This document shows, one piece after another, positions 11,258-23,284 of a stretch of DNA of 64,000 nucleotides. The notes beneath the pieces were generated by a model. That model was not told where the DNA came from. It searched no databases and worked only from the letters and a program-made list of their open reading frames with translations. A program made the translations under genes and the position numbers. This stretch comes from Pholiota molesta (taxonomy: Eukaryota; Basidiomycota; Agaricomycetes; Agaricales; Strophariaceae), in NCBI GenBank assembly GCA_014925825.1, contig JACGCK010000001.1, positions 1,054,001 through 1,118,000 of the forward strand, written 5' to 3'. The number at the start of each line of letters is the position of its first letter. Position 1 is the first letter of the stretch.

Positions 11258-12683
11258 AATTATTTTTGTCTGCCAGTTTGAACCCTAATGCACCTACGTT
11301 CTATATGATCTAATCGTCTTTGTACCACGACACTGTAGTATTACCAACAAGTATCTCTGGGGGGCATCTGGCTTCGGAAATCTAATGTGTATATTATTTC
11401 TTCAACTTCATTGGACTTGAGTCATTTGACTTCACTTTACATGTCCATTTTATATCTTGGAATCAATATTGACTAGTTGGTTTGGGCGGCGACACTTGAG
11501 TAAAATAACCCTTCAGGCTGTATCTGCAGCGTCATTATGTGTTTCACAAGGATAAGAAACTTGCTATTCTTTTTTCGCATTTATGGGCGCTGATTCAACT
11601 ATCGACTTGGAATGACGCTCCACTTCATTATTGTCAATGTTGGCCATCGGAACTCTCATAAGACTTCTTGAACGGCACCTGAGAAACATCACTATGGGCG
11701 GTGAGCCGTTTATAAATGATAGAGGGTCCATATAGTTGGGGAAAATAGATGTGTTGCGGCTCGCGAGTGCACATACTTACTGTTAGTATGTACTAATTGG
11801 ATGCCCTAGATCTGCATACATATCCGCAACGGAGAGTCCTGGAACAAACTTTTAAAGAAACTGTGCCCATTATAGTCTCTTATTTTGGTCCAGAAGACTG
11901 GAACCCACAAAAATGATCACGCCGGGTTCCTCGCTGATGCAGAAAATGGCAAAGATACCACTGATATAAACTTACGATTGGGAATGGATGTCTTTAGACT
12001 CTAATTCACTCGCACCTTGGAACTGATTTGAAGGGCTGAAACAAAAGCAGAACATGAGGAACTTCACAATAATGATATGCCCTAACCCTCTGATATAATC
12101 ATGCAACTGCCACAAAATCTTTGGAAGGCTTTTAAAAAAAAATAGAAAATCAGCTTAGAAGGTCAGCGCATTTTAAGAAACTACGCGTACTTTGTGCTGC
12201 CAATGAGTGGTCCATCGTTCGCGAAGACGGGCGCTTATTATCACAGTAGCACGTGCTGACAGTGCTGTTGACATGGGCGCTTACAAGGGTACTAATACAT
12301 TGACAATTTTTCCCCGATAGAATTTTGTGCAATCATGAAACACATACTCCAATTCTCATATACGATTTTCATGCTATCCGGTAATCACTCGGATCCTTAT
12401 GCTCTTCTAGATTTCCAACTATCAACTGAACAGGGTGATATCAAGTTAGTAGTTACGGCGAAAGCGTACAAATATTAATTCTGAGATGATATGAACACAT
12501 CATATCAGAATCTGCTAGGTTTAGATTGCATCCGATGTGAGCGAATGATGATAAGAATGATATGGATATAAAGCAGACTCGTTTGGTGCGCCCAACGAAT
12601 GACTCCAGATCCGAGGAACGCGCTGGCAATCACCATCGCGAAGCAATCTAGGATGATCCGACAATCACCACCGTTTTATCTGA
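11258..12683. other. Intergenic, AT-rich, no gene seen
   Basis: 1.4 kb of AT-rich sequence upstream of SUR2. It holds a CACGTG at 12250-12255. No open frame has protein character. It may hold the upstream regulatory region of SUR2. Confidence 0.4.
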
Positions 12684-12743
12684 ATGGCTTTGCTGTGGAA
12701 TCTCCCTCAAGAAAGATACCAGAGCTCAGAAGGGGTGAAAGGG

Positions 12744-12750
12744 TATAAAT
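12744..12750 (+). promoter_or_regulatory. TATA box of SUR2
   Basis: TATAAAT, about 75-80 bp upstream of the ATG at 12825. It lies downstream of the other in-frame ATG at 12684, which argues against that earlier start. Confidence 0.45.
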
Positions 12751-12824
12751 TAATCGCGAAACTTGATTTTTTAAGTCGACACAGGCCATTCAAGCCGTCG
12801 CCCACCTTCAGCCCAATAGGTTTC

Positions 12825-13954
12825 ATGGCCAGGATAAACCAAACATCTGGTTCACCTCAATGCTTATCTCCAGGAGATAACATCTATTCCCATTGCCTTT
12901 ATGCTAGTCCACAGTACCCTTTGTACTACTCACATGCTCCCCAACTATTGTCGAGCATCTCAGACCAAGGCCTCGCCCTCATCGCGCCTATCATAGCGTA
13001 CTGGCTCTACGCCTTTTTCTTCCACAAGCTCGACACTGCCGGGTGGAAGTGGCCAGAGAAATTCAGGATCCATCCTTCCGAAGAGGAGAAGGCCAGAAAC
13101 ATTGCCACACCATTGCAGGTCTTCTGGGGCGTTGTCGTGCAGCAAGTCCTTCAGACTCTGCTCGGTATCTGGTGGCTTTCTGGTGAAGAGCCAGGCCATA
13201 CCATCGATCATCAATTGATGCTGCAATATTTTGCGGATGCCATACGCCCTGCCGTGTTCAGTACTTTTGGCAATGCTTTAGGCAAGACGCTTCTGCCAGA
13301 TTTCACGTATTTCGCATACTGGTGGGGTGTGCCTATATTCCAATTCGGGCTTGCTATGTGAGTTTTCCGAACATCGTTCAATGAATTGAAGGCTCACCAT
13401 GAACTACCATTAGGTTCATCATAGACACTTATTTCTACTTTGGCCATCGGTTGTTCCATTCGGTTGACTTTCTTTATAAGCGCATTCATTCGCATCATCA
13501 TCGTCTTTACGTCCCATACGCGTTTGGTGCACTTTATAATCACCCTGTCGAGGGTCTACTCCTTGATTCTCTAGGTGCAGCCATAGCAGAGGCCGTCACT
13601 GGAATGTCTACTCGACAGGCGCTAGTGTTGTTCGTGTTAGCAACGATGAAATCTGTGGACGATCATGCAGGATACAGATTTCCATTCGATCCGTTCCAGA
13701 TGTTCACCGAGAATTCAGCAGAGTACCACGACATCCACCACCAGGTATGTGCGCACCTTGTCTCAAGGAACGTTAGAATTATCGCCATCCATGTGCTGAT
13801 GCTGTGTTGATAATAATAGATAGTCGGATTGAAGTCAAACTTCTCCCAGCCGTTCTTCGTGCATTGGGACAAGTTACTTGGGACCAGATTGACTCGGCGA
13901 GACATGGAGATGAAGAAGGAGAAGGGCAAGGGTAAAGATGCCAAGATTTTATAG
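12825..13954 (+). CDS. SUR2: Sphinganine/dihydroceramide C4-hydroxylase
   Basis: ER membrane di-iron enzyme that makes phytosphingosine-type long-chain bases. Exons: 12825-13357, 13414-13744 and 13820-13954. The three His boxes are present: FGHRLFH, then IHSHHHRLYVPYAFGALYNHP, then EYHDIHHQ. The substrate-side blocks GLALIAPIIAYWLYAFFFHKLD and KSVDDHAGYRFPFDPF fit SUR2 better than ERG3 or ERG25. The tail KKEKGKGKDAKIL is a basic cytosolic end. The ATG at 12825 is preferred over 12684 because of the TATA box between them; the first ~30 residues are unconserved, so the start stays open. No frame break. Confidence 0.88.
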
Positions 13955-15118
13955 TTATGAATAGTAAAGAGAAATCGACGCCGAGAAAGATTGGAGCCCA
14001 AAATGATAGATGTTTTTATTTTATGATTGTTAGCCACATCATGGTACTTTTTTATTGCCAGAAATAGAGACGGTCCACAACGAAGGAGCATAGAGACAAG
14101 CATAGACTGGTGATGAACTTGGTGATCTTTTTGCGAGCTGCTCACAAAGTTAATTGCCAGGTCATTTAGAATAATAAAGAATAGCGAATGAGTAGTCGTC
14201 TTGGATTGTTTTTAGCTCAACCTCACCGGACATGCCAGACTGGTCAGCGTTACAGCAGGCAGGTGCATGTCAGTATCAGCAGATAGCCGTGGGCGTCGTG
14301 CTTGCATGGGCCAAAGTTCAGCGCAATATGCGTAGTCGCCTCAACATCATGCCAGCCGAGACCTGCACCGAGAAGGCTACCGCAAAAAGGACGCAGTTGT
14401 GCCGAGCGTGTGCAGCCTCAGCAGGCTTGATGCAGGCAGGGAGAGTTCATCTCCGAATGTTCCGAAGGAAGAATCGCCAGCAGCCCACCAATGGCTATCA
14501 TGGAAAGCACAGCACAAGCATCCGGGTCTTGACCATATAAACAGCTTGCTTGGAAGCCCCCAAACGCTGTTCCTCCCCTGTCGACTCCCCATTGACTCGT
14601 TCGAGAAGCGATTTTGACTCACTCACATATTGCTATTTGATGAACGCAAGACCGCCTGCATTATAAAGCACCAACAGCACAACGGGCAAAGGGGCATCTG
14701 ACAGTTCCTCTCAAATTGTTGTTTTGGTTGAAGCGAAGTATGTACGGGCAGTAGAACGTCGGTGAGTCAAGCGGCGAAGGTCGGCATTACTTTTTCGGGC
14801 GATGTGTTGATTGGATGATTTTTCAAATAACTGACAGTGACGGACATACATAAACAAGGCGACGCGTTCAAGCGCCTTTCAAAGGTTTCTTTCTCATTCT
14901 TTCCTCGTCTACGTCGAGACCGCACGCGCCTCTCTTGTTCACCTGGACTAATTCGTTTCCGCCATCTACAAATTCATACACCTTGCGCTTGGTTTCTCTC
15001 TCTTAGGTTCACACTCGTCGGACTCCACCCAAATCTCCATCATCTAAGGGCCTGCATATCTATCTGTCAGAACCTGCTGTTATCCAGGCATTTACCCCTT
15101 TTCTATCACTACTCACAA
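13955..15118. other. Intergenic with pyrimidine-rich promoter of ARG8
   Basis: No gene seen. The 240 bp before the ARG8 ATG are strongly C/T-rich on the plus strand (14879-15118), as is common in fungal core promoters. Confidence 0.4.
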
Positions 15119-17517
15119 ATGAAGCGCTCTCAAACACTCCCTTTACGCGTCCTCATGCGAAGGACAACCACTCCAGCTCAAATCTCTATCAGAGGACTTG
15201 CTAGCGCTGTACGTCTCGCACATTTATATCCCATATAATCGATCATATTTATCTTACTTTGCGTTATCTTCATCTACAGCCTCCAAAGCTTATCTAAAAC
15301 CAACACACAATCCTACTGCTCCACCTTCCGCGACAGCCGAAGCTACCGTGGCGCGCTTCAAGGAATATATGCTCCCTGTATATGATAGGCCCAACTTTGT
15401 CTTATCTCACGGCAAGGGCTCATACATATGGGACACGGATGGCAACAATATCTCGACTTCAGCGCAGGTATTGCTGTCAATGCGCTGGGACACGCTGATG
15501 AGGGCGTTGTAAAGGTGAGTTACTATGCCCTGTCTTCGGTTTGAATTTTGGACTTTCGTGTGGTTTTTTCGGGACTGGGTTTCGTTATTTCTTTGTGGCA
15601 TTTGGATTTGAAAAAGGGTTGGGTTGCGCATTGTTCCGTTTATTTCTTCACATCTCTGGGGTATGCTTCTCCTATCATTCGTGCGGGGAATCACGCAAGC
15701 TTTAGGAGAATGACCTGGAGGCTGTCGTGGATCCCTCATGGTGCATTCCTTGACTATTCTCTGGATCCTTCAAACGTCTGTGATGCTATTGGAGCCACAC
15801 CTTGCCGGCATTGATTTCTCTACGATCGAGACGTACTTTCCTATGTTCAGGATGGTCCCATTTATTGGAAACAACTTACCCATGAACAATATCCATCCAT
15901 GGTGTTCAATGCACACCCTTTTCCCTTTGTTGCCACAGTTTTCAAATATAGAGAACGAAAAGATATACATCTTGCGCATTTCTTTTCATGTGCACATTAT
16001 CAACGTGCTATGACTGTATTTCTATTTTCTTCATGTCTACATTTCGAGCCAATTTTGGAAACAGCCATGTACCTGGCTGTCGGGAAGCTATTTATGGGGC
16101 TACCCTCGGGTTCCAGTCGCCTTGCTTCTCACACCGGTGCACATTCTACTTCGCCCCGACCATGTCATATTACGGTTATAGCGCCTGTCTGCCAGGCTAC
16201 CGTACAGGCGACACGTCGCGCTTCCACGTTTTACCTTTTTTCGTTCATATGCATTTCTGTGCAAATAGACTCGGCTAACTTTATCTGTGGTGATGTGTGT
16301 AGGTGATCAGCGAAGAAGCGGGCAAACTCATCCACACCAGTAACGTCTATCATAATGAGTGGGCACCCAAGCTGGCGGAATCGCTGGTAAAGCTCACACA
16401 AAAACAGGGGGGCCTGGGATTCGCGAATGGGAAATCCGAGAGCGGTGAGAGCATTAAAGTGTTTTTCGCTAATTCGGGAACGGAAGCGAATGAGGGGCGT
16501 TGAAGATGGCGCGTCGGTACGGTAAGGCCGTATGGGCGAAGAACGGAGGGAGCGAAGAACCTGCACAAAGAATCGCATTGTGTGCTTCGAGAACTCGTTC
16601 CATGGGCGTTCCATGGGTGCGCTCAGCGTGACAAGCAATCCCAAGTACCAAAAACCATTCCAGCCACTTATTCCCAACGTGGATGTAGGCAAGTTGAATG
16701 ATATTGCGGCGCTAGAAAGCTTGATCACCGAAGATACGTGCGGTGTTATCGTCGAGCCTATTCAAGGTGAAGGCGGTATCAACTCTCCGACCGAAGAGTG
16801 GCTGCGCGCTCTGCGGAAACGGTGTAACGAAGTCGATGCAGTGTTGATATATGACGAGATTCAGGTATGTTTCGAATTTAAAGAAACGAAGATGACTATC
16901 TTTAACATTCTACCTGCGGCGTAGTGCGGGCTGTATAGGACTGGAAGCATTTGGGCGCATACCAAGCTGCCAATTGACTGCCATCCTGACGTGATCACGA
17001 TGGCGAAGCCTCTTGCCAACGGATTTCCGATCGGGGCGCTGATGGCGAAAGACCATGTCGCATCCCCAATGGGCGTCGGTATGTGTTTCGCAGCGTACAT
17101 GGCACCGCAGACCTTTAATTTCGGCGTGCAAACAGGAACACACGGAACGACTTTTGGAGGATCACCGCTTTCGTGCGCGATTGGGTTCCATGTTGTGCAG
17201 CGTCTGTCCAACCCGTCCTTCGTTGAGGAAGTTGCGGAGACAAGCCGACACCTGGATGCTCGGTTGTTGCAGGTGGCGAAATGGTACCCGGGGCTAGTGA
17301 AGAGGTGCGAGGACGGGGACTGATCCGTGGGCTTGGATTTACGGAGGCGACGCTGCCTGGGAAGATAGTCGAGCTTGCGCGAGAACGAGGGGTGTTCTTC
17401 CTGACGGCTGGGAAAGATGCCGTGCGACTGGTTCCCAGCCTGAATGTCAAGAAAGAGGAGGTAGATCTGGCGGTGGACGTGCTGGAGAGCTGCTTACATG
17501 TCTGTAGCGAACAGTAA
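15119..17517 (+). CDS. ARG8: Acetylornithine aminotransferase, frame broken
   Basis: PLP enzyme of mitochondrial arginine synthesis. Exons: 15119-~15212, 15280-15514, 16303-16864, 16925-17078 and 17136-17517. The N-terminus ([16 protein letters not shown]) is an Arg-rich mitochondrial presequence. Family blocks include [104 protein letters not shown] (PLP Lys in AKPLANG) and [14 protein letters not shown]. Four breaks of one missing base each lie near 15450, 16497, 16565 and 17303, so no single open frame covers the protein. All conserved residues remain, which favours sequence error over decay. Intron 2 (15515-16302) is 788 nt, far longer than any other here. The exon 1 donor is uncertain. 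HEM1 follows 132 bp downstream on the same strand. Confidence 0.87.
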
Positions 17518-17649
17518 GGAGTTGTAGATAGCCGGGGACGAGAATATCCGGATCAGGTGATGGGTAATATACGGAGTGTGATTGGCTGGCGGCGAGTGGG
17601 CTGGAGCCCTAAAAGTGGAAAGTGTGGTAGTTGTGTCCATCCCCTCACC

Positions 17650-19980
17650 ATGGACAAGCTTTCGTCCCTCACCCGCTTCAAGAACTCCTGCCCCTTCTTG
17701 GGCAAGACCAAGACCTCCACCCTCCGTACCCTCTCCACCTCCACTTCCCCCCGGTTCCCGTCGCTCTCCGCCCTCACGGAGCGCGCAACCAAATGCCCCG
17801 TCATGGGTCCTGCGCTCAACGTCCGCTCCAAGGAGATTGTCGCCGGCTACGCTAGCGTCGCGGCCAATGCAGACTTCGACAAGATCCACAAGGAGAAGGG
17901 CGTCTTCCCGCCCCCGGGCGCTACCATCGAGATGTGCCCCCATGCGTCGGCTGCCAGAGCCGCCGCTCAGGTCGCAGACGACCTCGCATCCGCTGCTAAC
18001 AAGAAGGCCCATGCGAAGAAGACCGTTGCAGAGGAGGCCGCCGCTGCTGGCTGCCCCTTCCATGCCAAAGCCGCTGCCACGGAGACTGCCAAGTCTGCAC
18101 CCGCGGCCGCACACAAGACCAAGGCACACAGCGGCTTCAATTACGAGACTTTCTATGTGAACGAACTGGAGAAGAAACACCAGGACAAGTCCTACCGTTA
18201 CTTCAACAACATTAATCGACTTGCTGCCAAGTTCCCAATCGCCCACACCCACACCATCAAGGAAGAGGTCGAGGTCTGGTGCGCCAATGATTATCTTGGT
18301 ATGGGTAACAACCCAGTCGTCCTTGAGACCATGCAGTATGTCAACTTTATTATCCGGGATATCTACTCTCCGTGCTGACGTTTTCATTCCTCCAGTCGCA
18401 CCCTCGACAAGTATGGTCATGGGGCAGGCGGCACCCGAAACATCGCCGGAAACGGTGCTATGCATTTGTCTCTCGAGCAGGAACTCGCCAACCTCCACAG
18501 GAAGGATGCTGCTCTGGTTTTCTCCTCCTGCTATGTCGCCAACGATGCTACCCTCTCTACCCTCGGCTCTAAACTCCCCGGTTGCGTTTTCTTTTCGGAC
18601 ACCATGAATCACGCCTCTATGATCCAGGGCATGCGCCACTCTGGTGCTAAACGCGTTCTATTCAAACACAACGATCTCGAAGACCTCGAAGCTAAACTCA
18701 AACAATATCCGAAAGAAACTCCCAAAGTTATTGCGTTCGAATCCGTCTATTCCATGTGCGGCAGCATTGGTCCCATTAAGGAAATATGCGACCTGGCTGA
18801 ACAATACGGCGCTCTGACCTTCTTGGATGAGGTGTGTTCTGCAGTTCTTTTTGTGCTTCTCTGCTCATCATAGTTACTCGGTCCTAGGTACACGCCGTCG
18901 GTCTTTATGGACCCCGCGGTGCTGGTGTGGCTGAACATCTTGATTATGATGCTCAACTTGCAGCCGGTGACAGTCCTCTGCCGGTTAAGGGGTCCGTAAT
19001 GGACCGCATTGATATTATCACTGGTATGTCCGCGCTCGTACGATTTTTACCCCGTTGTTTATAATATTTCATTCAATTAGGTACCCTGGGCAAGGCTTAT
19101 GGCGCTGTTGGTGGTTACATTGCGGGTTCGGATGACTTTGTCGACATGATCAGATCCTATGCTCCCGGCTTTATCTTTACAACTTCTCTTCCTCCTGCCG
19201 TTGTCGCCGGTGCTCGCGCTAGCGTCGTTTACCAAAAGAACTACGTCGGCGACCGTCAACTCAAGCAGGTCAACGTACGTGAAGTCAAGCGCCGTTTTGC
19301 CGAACTTGACGTCCCCGTTGTGTAAGTTCCATCGTCCGATAATTTCCGATGATCTGGCGCTAATTTGAAATCCTCTTTCTCTCAGCCCCGGTCCTTCCCA
19401 CATCGTTCCGGTTCTCGTAGGCGATGCCGCACTCGCCAAAGCCGCCTCCGACAAGCTCCTCGCCGAACACAATATCTATGTCCAATCCATCAACTACCCC
19501 ACCGTAGCACGTGGAGAAGAGCGTCTCCGCATCACTGTTACTCCCCGGCACACCCTAGAGCAGATGAACAAGCTCATCGCTGCTGTAGACAAAATCTTCA
19601 CGGAGCTCGGCATCAACCGGACCAAGGACTGGAAGCTTGCCGGCGGACGTGCCGGTGTCGGCATGCCCGACGGCGTTGACTCCGTTGAGCCCATCTGGAA
19701 CGACGCGCAGCTTGGTTTGCTCGACGGCTCCACTCCTCCTACCCTCCGCGAAGGTCAGAAGGCGGCCGTTGACGCGCAGGCGGTCACGCTGGCCCGCGAG
19801 GTGTTTAATCCTCTGCTTGGTCCGATCAGCGGTGCCCTCCAAGCGACGAGGACCACGCATCTCCAGTACGAGATCGTGTCGAACACCAAGAGGCAGCAAA
19901 TCCCCAAGATGCGAACTGGCGGCGTGCCCATGAGCGGCGACATCCCTGTCCCCCCTCCCACCGCCTCTGTTTCTGCATAA
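17650..19980 (+). CDS. HEM1: 5-aminolevulinate synthase, mitochondrial
   Basis: First enzyme of haem synthesis: condenses glycine and succinyl-CoA with PLP in the mitochondrial matrix. Exons: 17650-18335, 18396-18831, 18888-19023, 19081-19321 and 19386-19980, no frame break. The core shows [96 protein letters not shown] (PLP Lys in GTLGKAYG) and FTTSLPP. Its ~160-residue N-terminal region has four Cys-Pro pairs (SCPFLG, KCPVMG, MCPHAS, GCPFHA), which are haem-regulatory-motif candidates. The C-terminus has an extension of ~110 residues after ITVTPRHT. Codons are strongly C/G-ending compared with neighbours. A 381-aa antisense frame over exon 1 is a shadow. Confidence 0.95.
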
Positions 19981-20361
19981 GGCGCGAAACGTCATCATTA
20001 TGACAGAATCGCTTGGTTTTCTCTCCTCTTTGTACAGTATACACGGTTTACAGCCTGTTCGATCTCGTTTGCTTGTTCGACTCGCCTTGGTTTGCCCCCA
20101 TCGACCACCATGTGTTCGATTCTCCCGTCGCCATCACCTTTATATAAAACATACACTATTTGTGTACGGAAATCGAATCTTGCCACTTTGCGCATGTGCG
20201 CCTTACAGATCCATTATGACATCTAAGATGAACGATAACGGAGCTTCATGAACAGCATGGTGAAAAGTAGCGAATCTAGGATCGTTATTCAGGCGAGATA
20301 TATATATTTGGTGGATATCCTGCTAAGTAAAGAAAGTGGTTCGAACTGGTCGACTCGGAGC
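19981..20361. other. Convergent 3' region
   Basis: 3' flanks of HEM1 and of the minus-strand membrane-protein gene. No gene seen. Confidence 0.35.
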
Positions 20362-21545
20362 TTAAGGTGCAGACTTTTTGCTGCCAGCTTCCACAGGCGC
20401 GTCCTCCATAACATGGCGCCTGAATGCCTGCCTCTTATAGGGTGCGCGCTTTCGACTGCGTTTGGCGCTAATGGACGCCTGCGTCGGAGTCGTCAAAGCG
20501 CTCGGCGACAAAGGATCTTTCTCATTAAGTTCTTCGCCTCCACAGCGGCCTTGGCGTCACATGCGGTAGAATGACGGCACCCGCGGCTTGGGCTCCATGA
20601 CCAAGGACCTAACGGGCGTGGACTGTATCCCAAATAATAAAAGAGGAGCATGCGTCAGTCCTGTTGATGCTCGGAGCACATTCACATCGCCCCAAAAAAA
20701 ACGATGACAAGAATAGAAGACAACAGAAGTTAAAATATGCGGGGGGATTCAGACACCGCGGTGGATTGCTTCAATTGAATAATTAACACTTACCGGCGGG
20801 GTGAGCAGGCCCGCCATGCCCTTGGCCGTACTAATAGGCGACTCTGCGAGACCGTCCATCGTCGCGCAGACAATCGCAGTCGCAGACTTTTTCTTGATCT
20901 CTGAAGGTGTGTTCGCATGCGAAAAAAACGTGCCGGTTACATTACCAGAAGCCGTCTCTTGATTGCGAGGACAGCGAGCGGCTTTACAGGTGCGTGCATG
21001 TGGTGGTCTTATCCGGCGTCAAGTCGCCTATCTCGAATGCAGAGCCCGGGTGAGAGAGGACAGTAGAGGACCGCGAGGTTGCACAGATAGCCTCCTTCTG
21101 CGAGTCAGATCGAGAGGTATTATCAGCGACGAGGCTGTCAATGTGGCCGGCCTCTTCGGAAACCTGAATTTGGTCAGACCGGGAAACCTCTGCGGGCGAG
21201 GCCTTTTTCCCGCCCAATTTCTTTTTCCAGAGGTGTGCTTCGCGACCATGCGGACGCGTCTTTGAGTAACCACGCTGCGACCCATGAACCACATGCCTAC
21301 GCCGTAGATATTCGTCCCTAACACCCAACCAAACCAGAAGCAAACCATGGCAGCAGAGGACAAGATCCAGACGGCGGCCACGAGCGAGAGTAATCCCAGA
21401 GTAGTTCCGATTGGAGGGTATTTTTTAAGGCCTCCAGAGCTTCAGAGGAATGAATAATGAGTCGAGAGACTCCACCCTGCAGCGCAGGTCGAAGAGGGTT
21501 TATACCCTGTAGAATTTCAGCGCTTATTTCACGGATTATGGTCAT
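20362..21545 (-). CDS. Unrecognised membrane protein, frame broken
   Basis: I do not recognise the family. Reading the minus strand from the ATG at 21545: MTIIREISAEILQGINPLRP, a short amphipathic stretch, then two adjacent hydrophobic helices (GTTLGLLSLVAAVWILSS and AAMVCFWFGWVLGTNIYGVG), then a long polar Ser/Glu/Lys-rich tail. A donor GTAAGT near 20794 starts an intron of about 165 nt before the last exon. The last exon contains KDPLSPSALTTPTQ and ends GSKKSAP-stop at 20364-20362. The frame drops one base at about 21423 (a run of six T on the plus strand), again near 21280 and again near 20565. Exon edges are approximate. It could be an ER or mitochondrial outer-membrane protein, but nothing visible fixes this. 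Confidence 0.55.
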
Positions 21546-22101
21546 GACGTGTTGTTGGCAATTGAAAGAGATAGGGAAATATTTAACGGATAGTTTTCTG
21601 AGTGGCTGACTTGTAAAGTGTTGGACGAGAGGCCACCAATAATGATCGAATTTCCTTCAGATCAAGTTGGGTCACGAGTATAAATCGGAATAAATCCTAA
21701 AGAAGTGGCTGACAGATCGTATATTGCAGTCGAAGGGCAGCGCGCGCTGTTATTATCGTGGTTCAAGCCATCCAGCTGACTTGAAGGTTGGTGTGATTAA
21801 GTTTCTGCTGACTGTTTTAGTTTAGCGCCCAGCGCCCGGCGCCAGCGCTCAGTGATCAATTCAGGGGATTATGACGTATATTATGGCCCCTGATTTGGTG
21901 CGTCACAAGATTTTCACGAGCTCGCTTCGCCGGAAAGCAAAGGAAATGCAGTGAATGATTATGCCTTTGCACATATACAGTGGTGCATAACAGAAATATG
22001 AAGCCATCGTAATTGAATTAGGCAACGTATTGTTCGCGAAAGAATCTTATAGCTGCTCACGTTTCGAATTCAGAACCCAAATATCTTCCGAACGTAGACA
22101 A
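21546..22101. other. Intergenic, short GC-rich palindromic patch
   Basis: No gene. A GCGC-rich imperfect palindromic patch lies at about 21824-21850 (GCGCCCAGCGCCCGGCGCCA). The rest is AT-rich. Confidence 0.35.
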
Positions 22102-22887
22102 TTACCAATGGATCTCCCGACCGGACCAATCCCAAACTCTGCCACGTTGATGAGTAGAAAGATTCTCAACGACGTTAATCAAGTTCGCCGCTGCATCGTC
22201 AGGCAAAAACGGCTCACTCCTAGCCCAGAATTCTTTGCTCAGGTCTGTTTTCACGGTTCCAGGATGAACGCCGACACAGATAGCCTGCATTTTGTGTTGC
22301 TGCAGATAAATGTCGAATGTCTTAATAGCTTGGTTAAGCGCCGCTTTGCTGCAGCGGTAAGACCACCATCCACCAAGTCGATTATCCGAGATGGAACCAA
22401 CACGCGCAGTGACATGCGCCCATTTTGCGGGAGAAGGAATGCCTTCGTGACTTGGGCCGGGCAAAAATTGGTAGAAATGTTTCATGATCAAAAGATGAGA
22501 AATAGTGTTGATTTGAAAGGATGTCTTCAAGTTGTCCCAATCCAATTGAGCAGGACTTTTCTCGGGAAAGAGAATCCCACCAGTTATAAATGCAGTATGA
22601 ATGTATGCATTGGACAAGCACTTCTGCGCAAGCATTTCGCCTAAAGTGCCCGCTGCTGCCTTGATGCTATCTTCAGAAGTAAGGTCGAGCTTGAGAACAT
22701 TCAAGCGCCCCGGGTCGATATGTGGAAGGTCTTTAAGGACGTGTTTCGAGATTTGGCCGTCAGACGCCGTTGTGCGATGATTTACATAGACAGGGAGGTC
22801 GGTCGTTGCGAGGAACTGGCGCGTCAAGGCGACACCAAGACCACGGGTAGCGCCCGGAGTGATGAGAACAAATGGATTGGGCGGCAT
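22102..22887 (-). CDS. Short-chain dehydrogenase/reductase
   Basis: Single-exon, 261-residue classical SDR. GATRGLGVAL is the Rossmann glycine motif (TGxxxGxG type). NAYIHTAF follows the usual NAG position loosely. The active-site Ser/Tyr/Lys are in RVGSISDN and SYRCSKAALNQ (YxxxK), followed by GVHPGTVKTDL (PG motif). The closest described group is the C-factor/sniffer-type SDR, NADP(H)-dependent, substrate unknown. There is no signal peptide or membrane helix. A CACGTG lies ~165 bp upstream (23049-23054). Confidence 0.85.
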   Translation of the reverse strand: MPPNPFVLITPGATRGLGVALTRQFLATTDLPVYVNHRTTASDGQISKHVLKDLPHIDPGRLNVLKLDLTSEDSIKAAAGTLGEMLAQKCLSNAYIHTAFITGGILFPEKSPAQLDWDNLKTSFQINTISHLLIMKHFYQFLPGPSHEGIPSPAKWAHVTARVGSISDNRLGGWWSYRCSKAALNQAIKTFDIYLQQHKMQAICVGVHPGTVKTDLSKEFWARSEPFLPDDAAANLINVVENLSTHQRGRVWDWSGREIHW

Positions 22888-23284
22888 ATCAAAGATTGTA
22901 AAAAGAGATTGCCAAAAACAAGAAGCTCCGGTGAGGGAAAAGGTTTGTCTCCTGTACCTGCAGCTCAGCCACTACTAGTGCGTGAGGGCGCCGGACTTTG
23001 TTTATGAAATGAAATGGATTCAGAATGTGGCGACAGCTGCATCGAAATCACGTGTGTGGCGTGGTGGCTGGCCGTGGGCCCATGGCATTGCCCCCAGGCA
23101 GCATTCGACAGGGAGATGGTACGAAGATTACAAAAATATTAACCAATACTAGTAAGTACAATCCAGATATAACAACAAGAACAATAAGAAAAGGGATGCT
23201 AAACACTCGCAACGTCTAATAAATAAGAGGAAGCGAAGGTCCATATTTGCCCCCCTGAGTCTTCCATCCGTCATGAAGTTCTGT
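22888..23284. promoter_or_regulatory. SDR upstream region
   Basis: Promoter side of the SDR and 3' side of the next minus-strand gene. Contains CACGTG at 23049-23054. No gene seen. Confidence 0.3.

Noticed and set aside
12684..12824. Upstream start for SUR2 at 12684
   Set aside because: It lies upstream of the TATA box at 12744 and adds unconserved residues.
15119..17517. ARG8 as a pseudogene
   Set aside because: Four breaks but no lost motif; the same one-base losses hit many other essential genes nearby, so error is likelier.
17494..18639. 381-aa minus-strand open frame opposite HEM1 exons 1-2
   Set aside because: Antisense shadow produced by the high GC3 of HEM1; no protein character and the sense strand is a certain gene.
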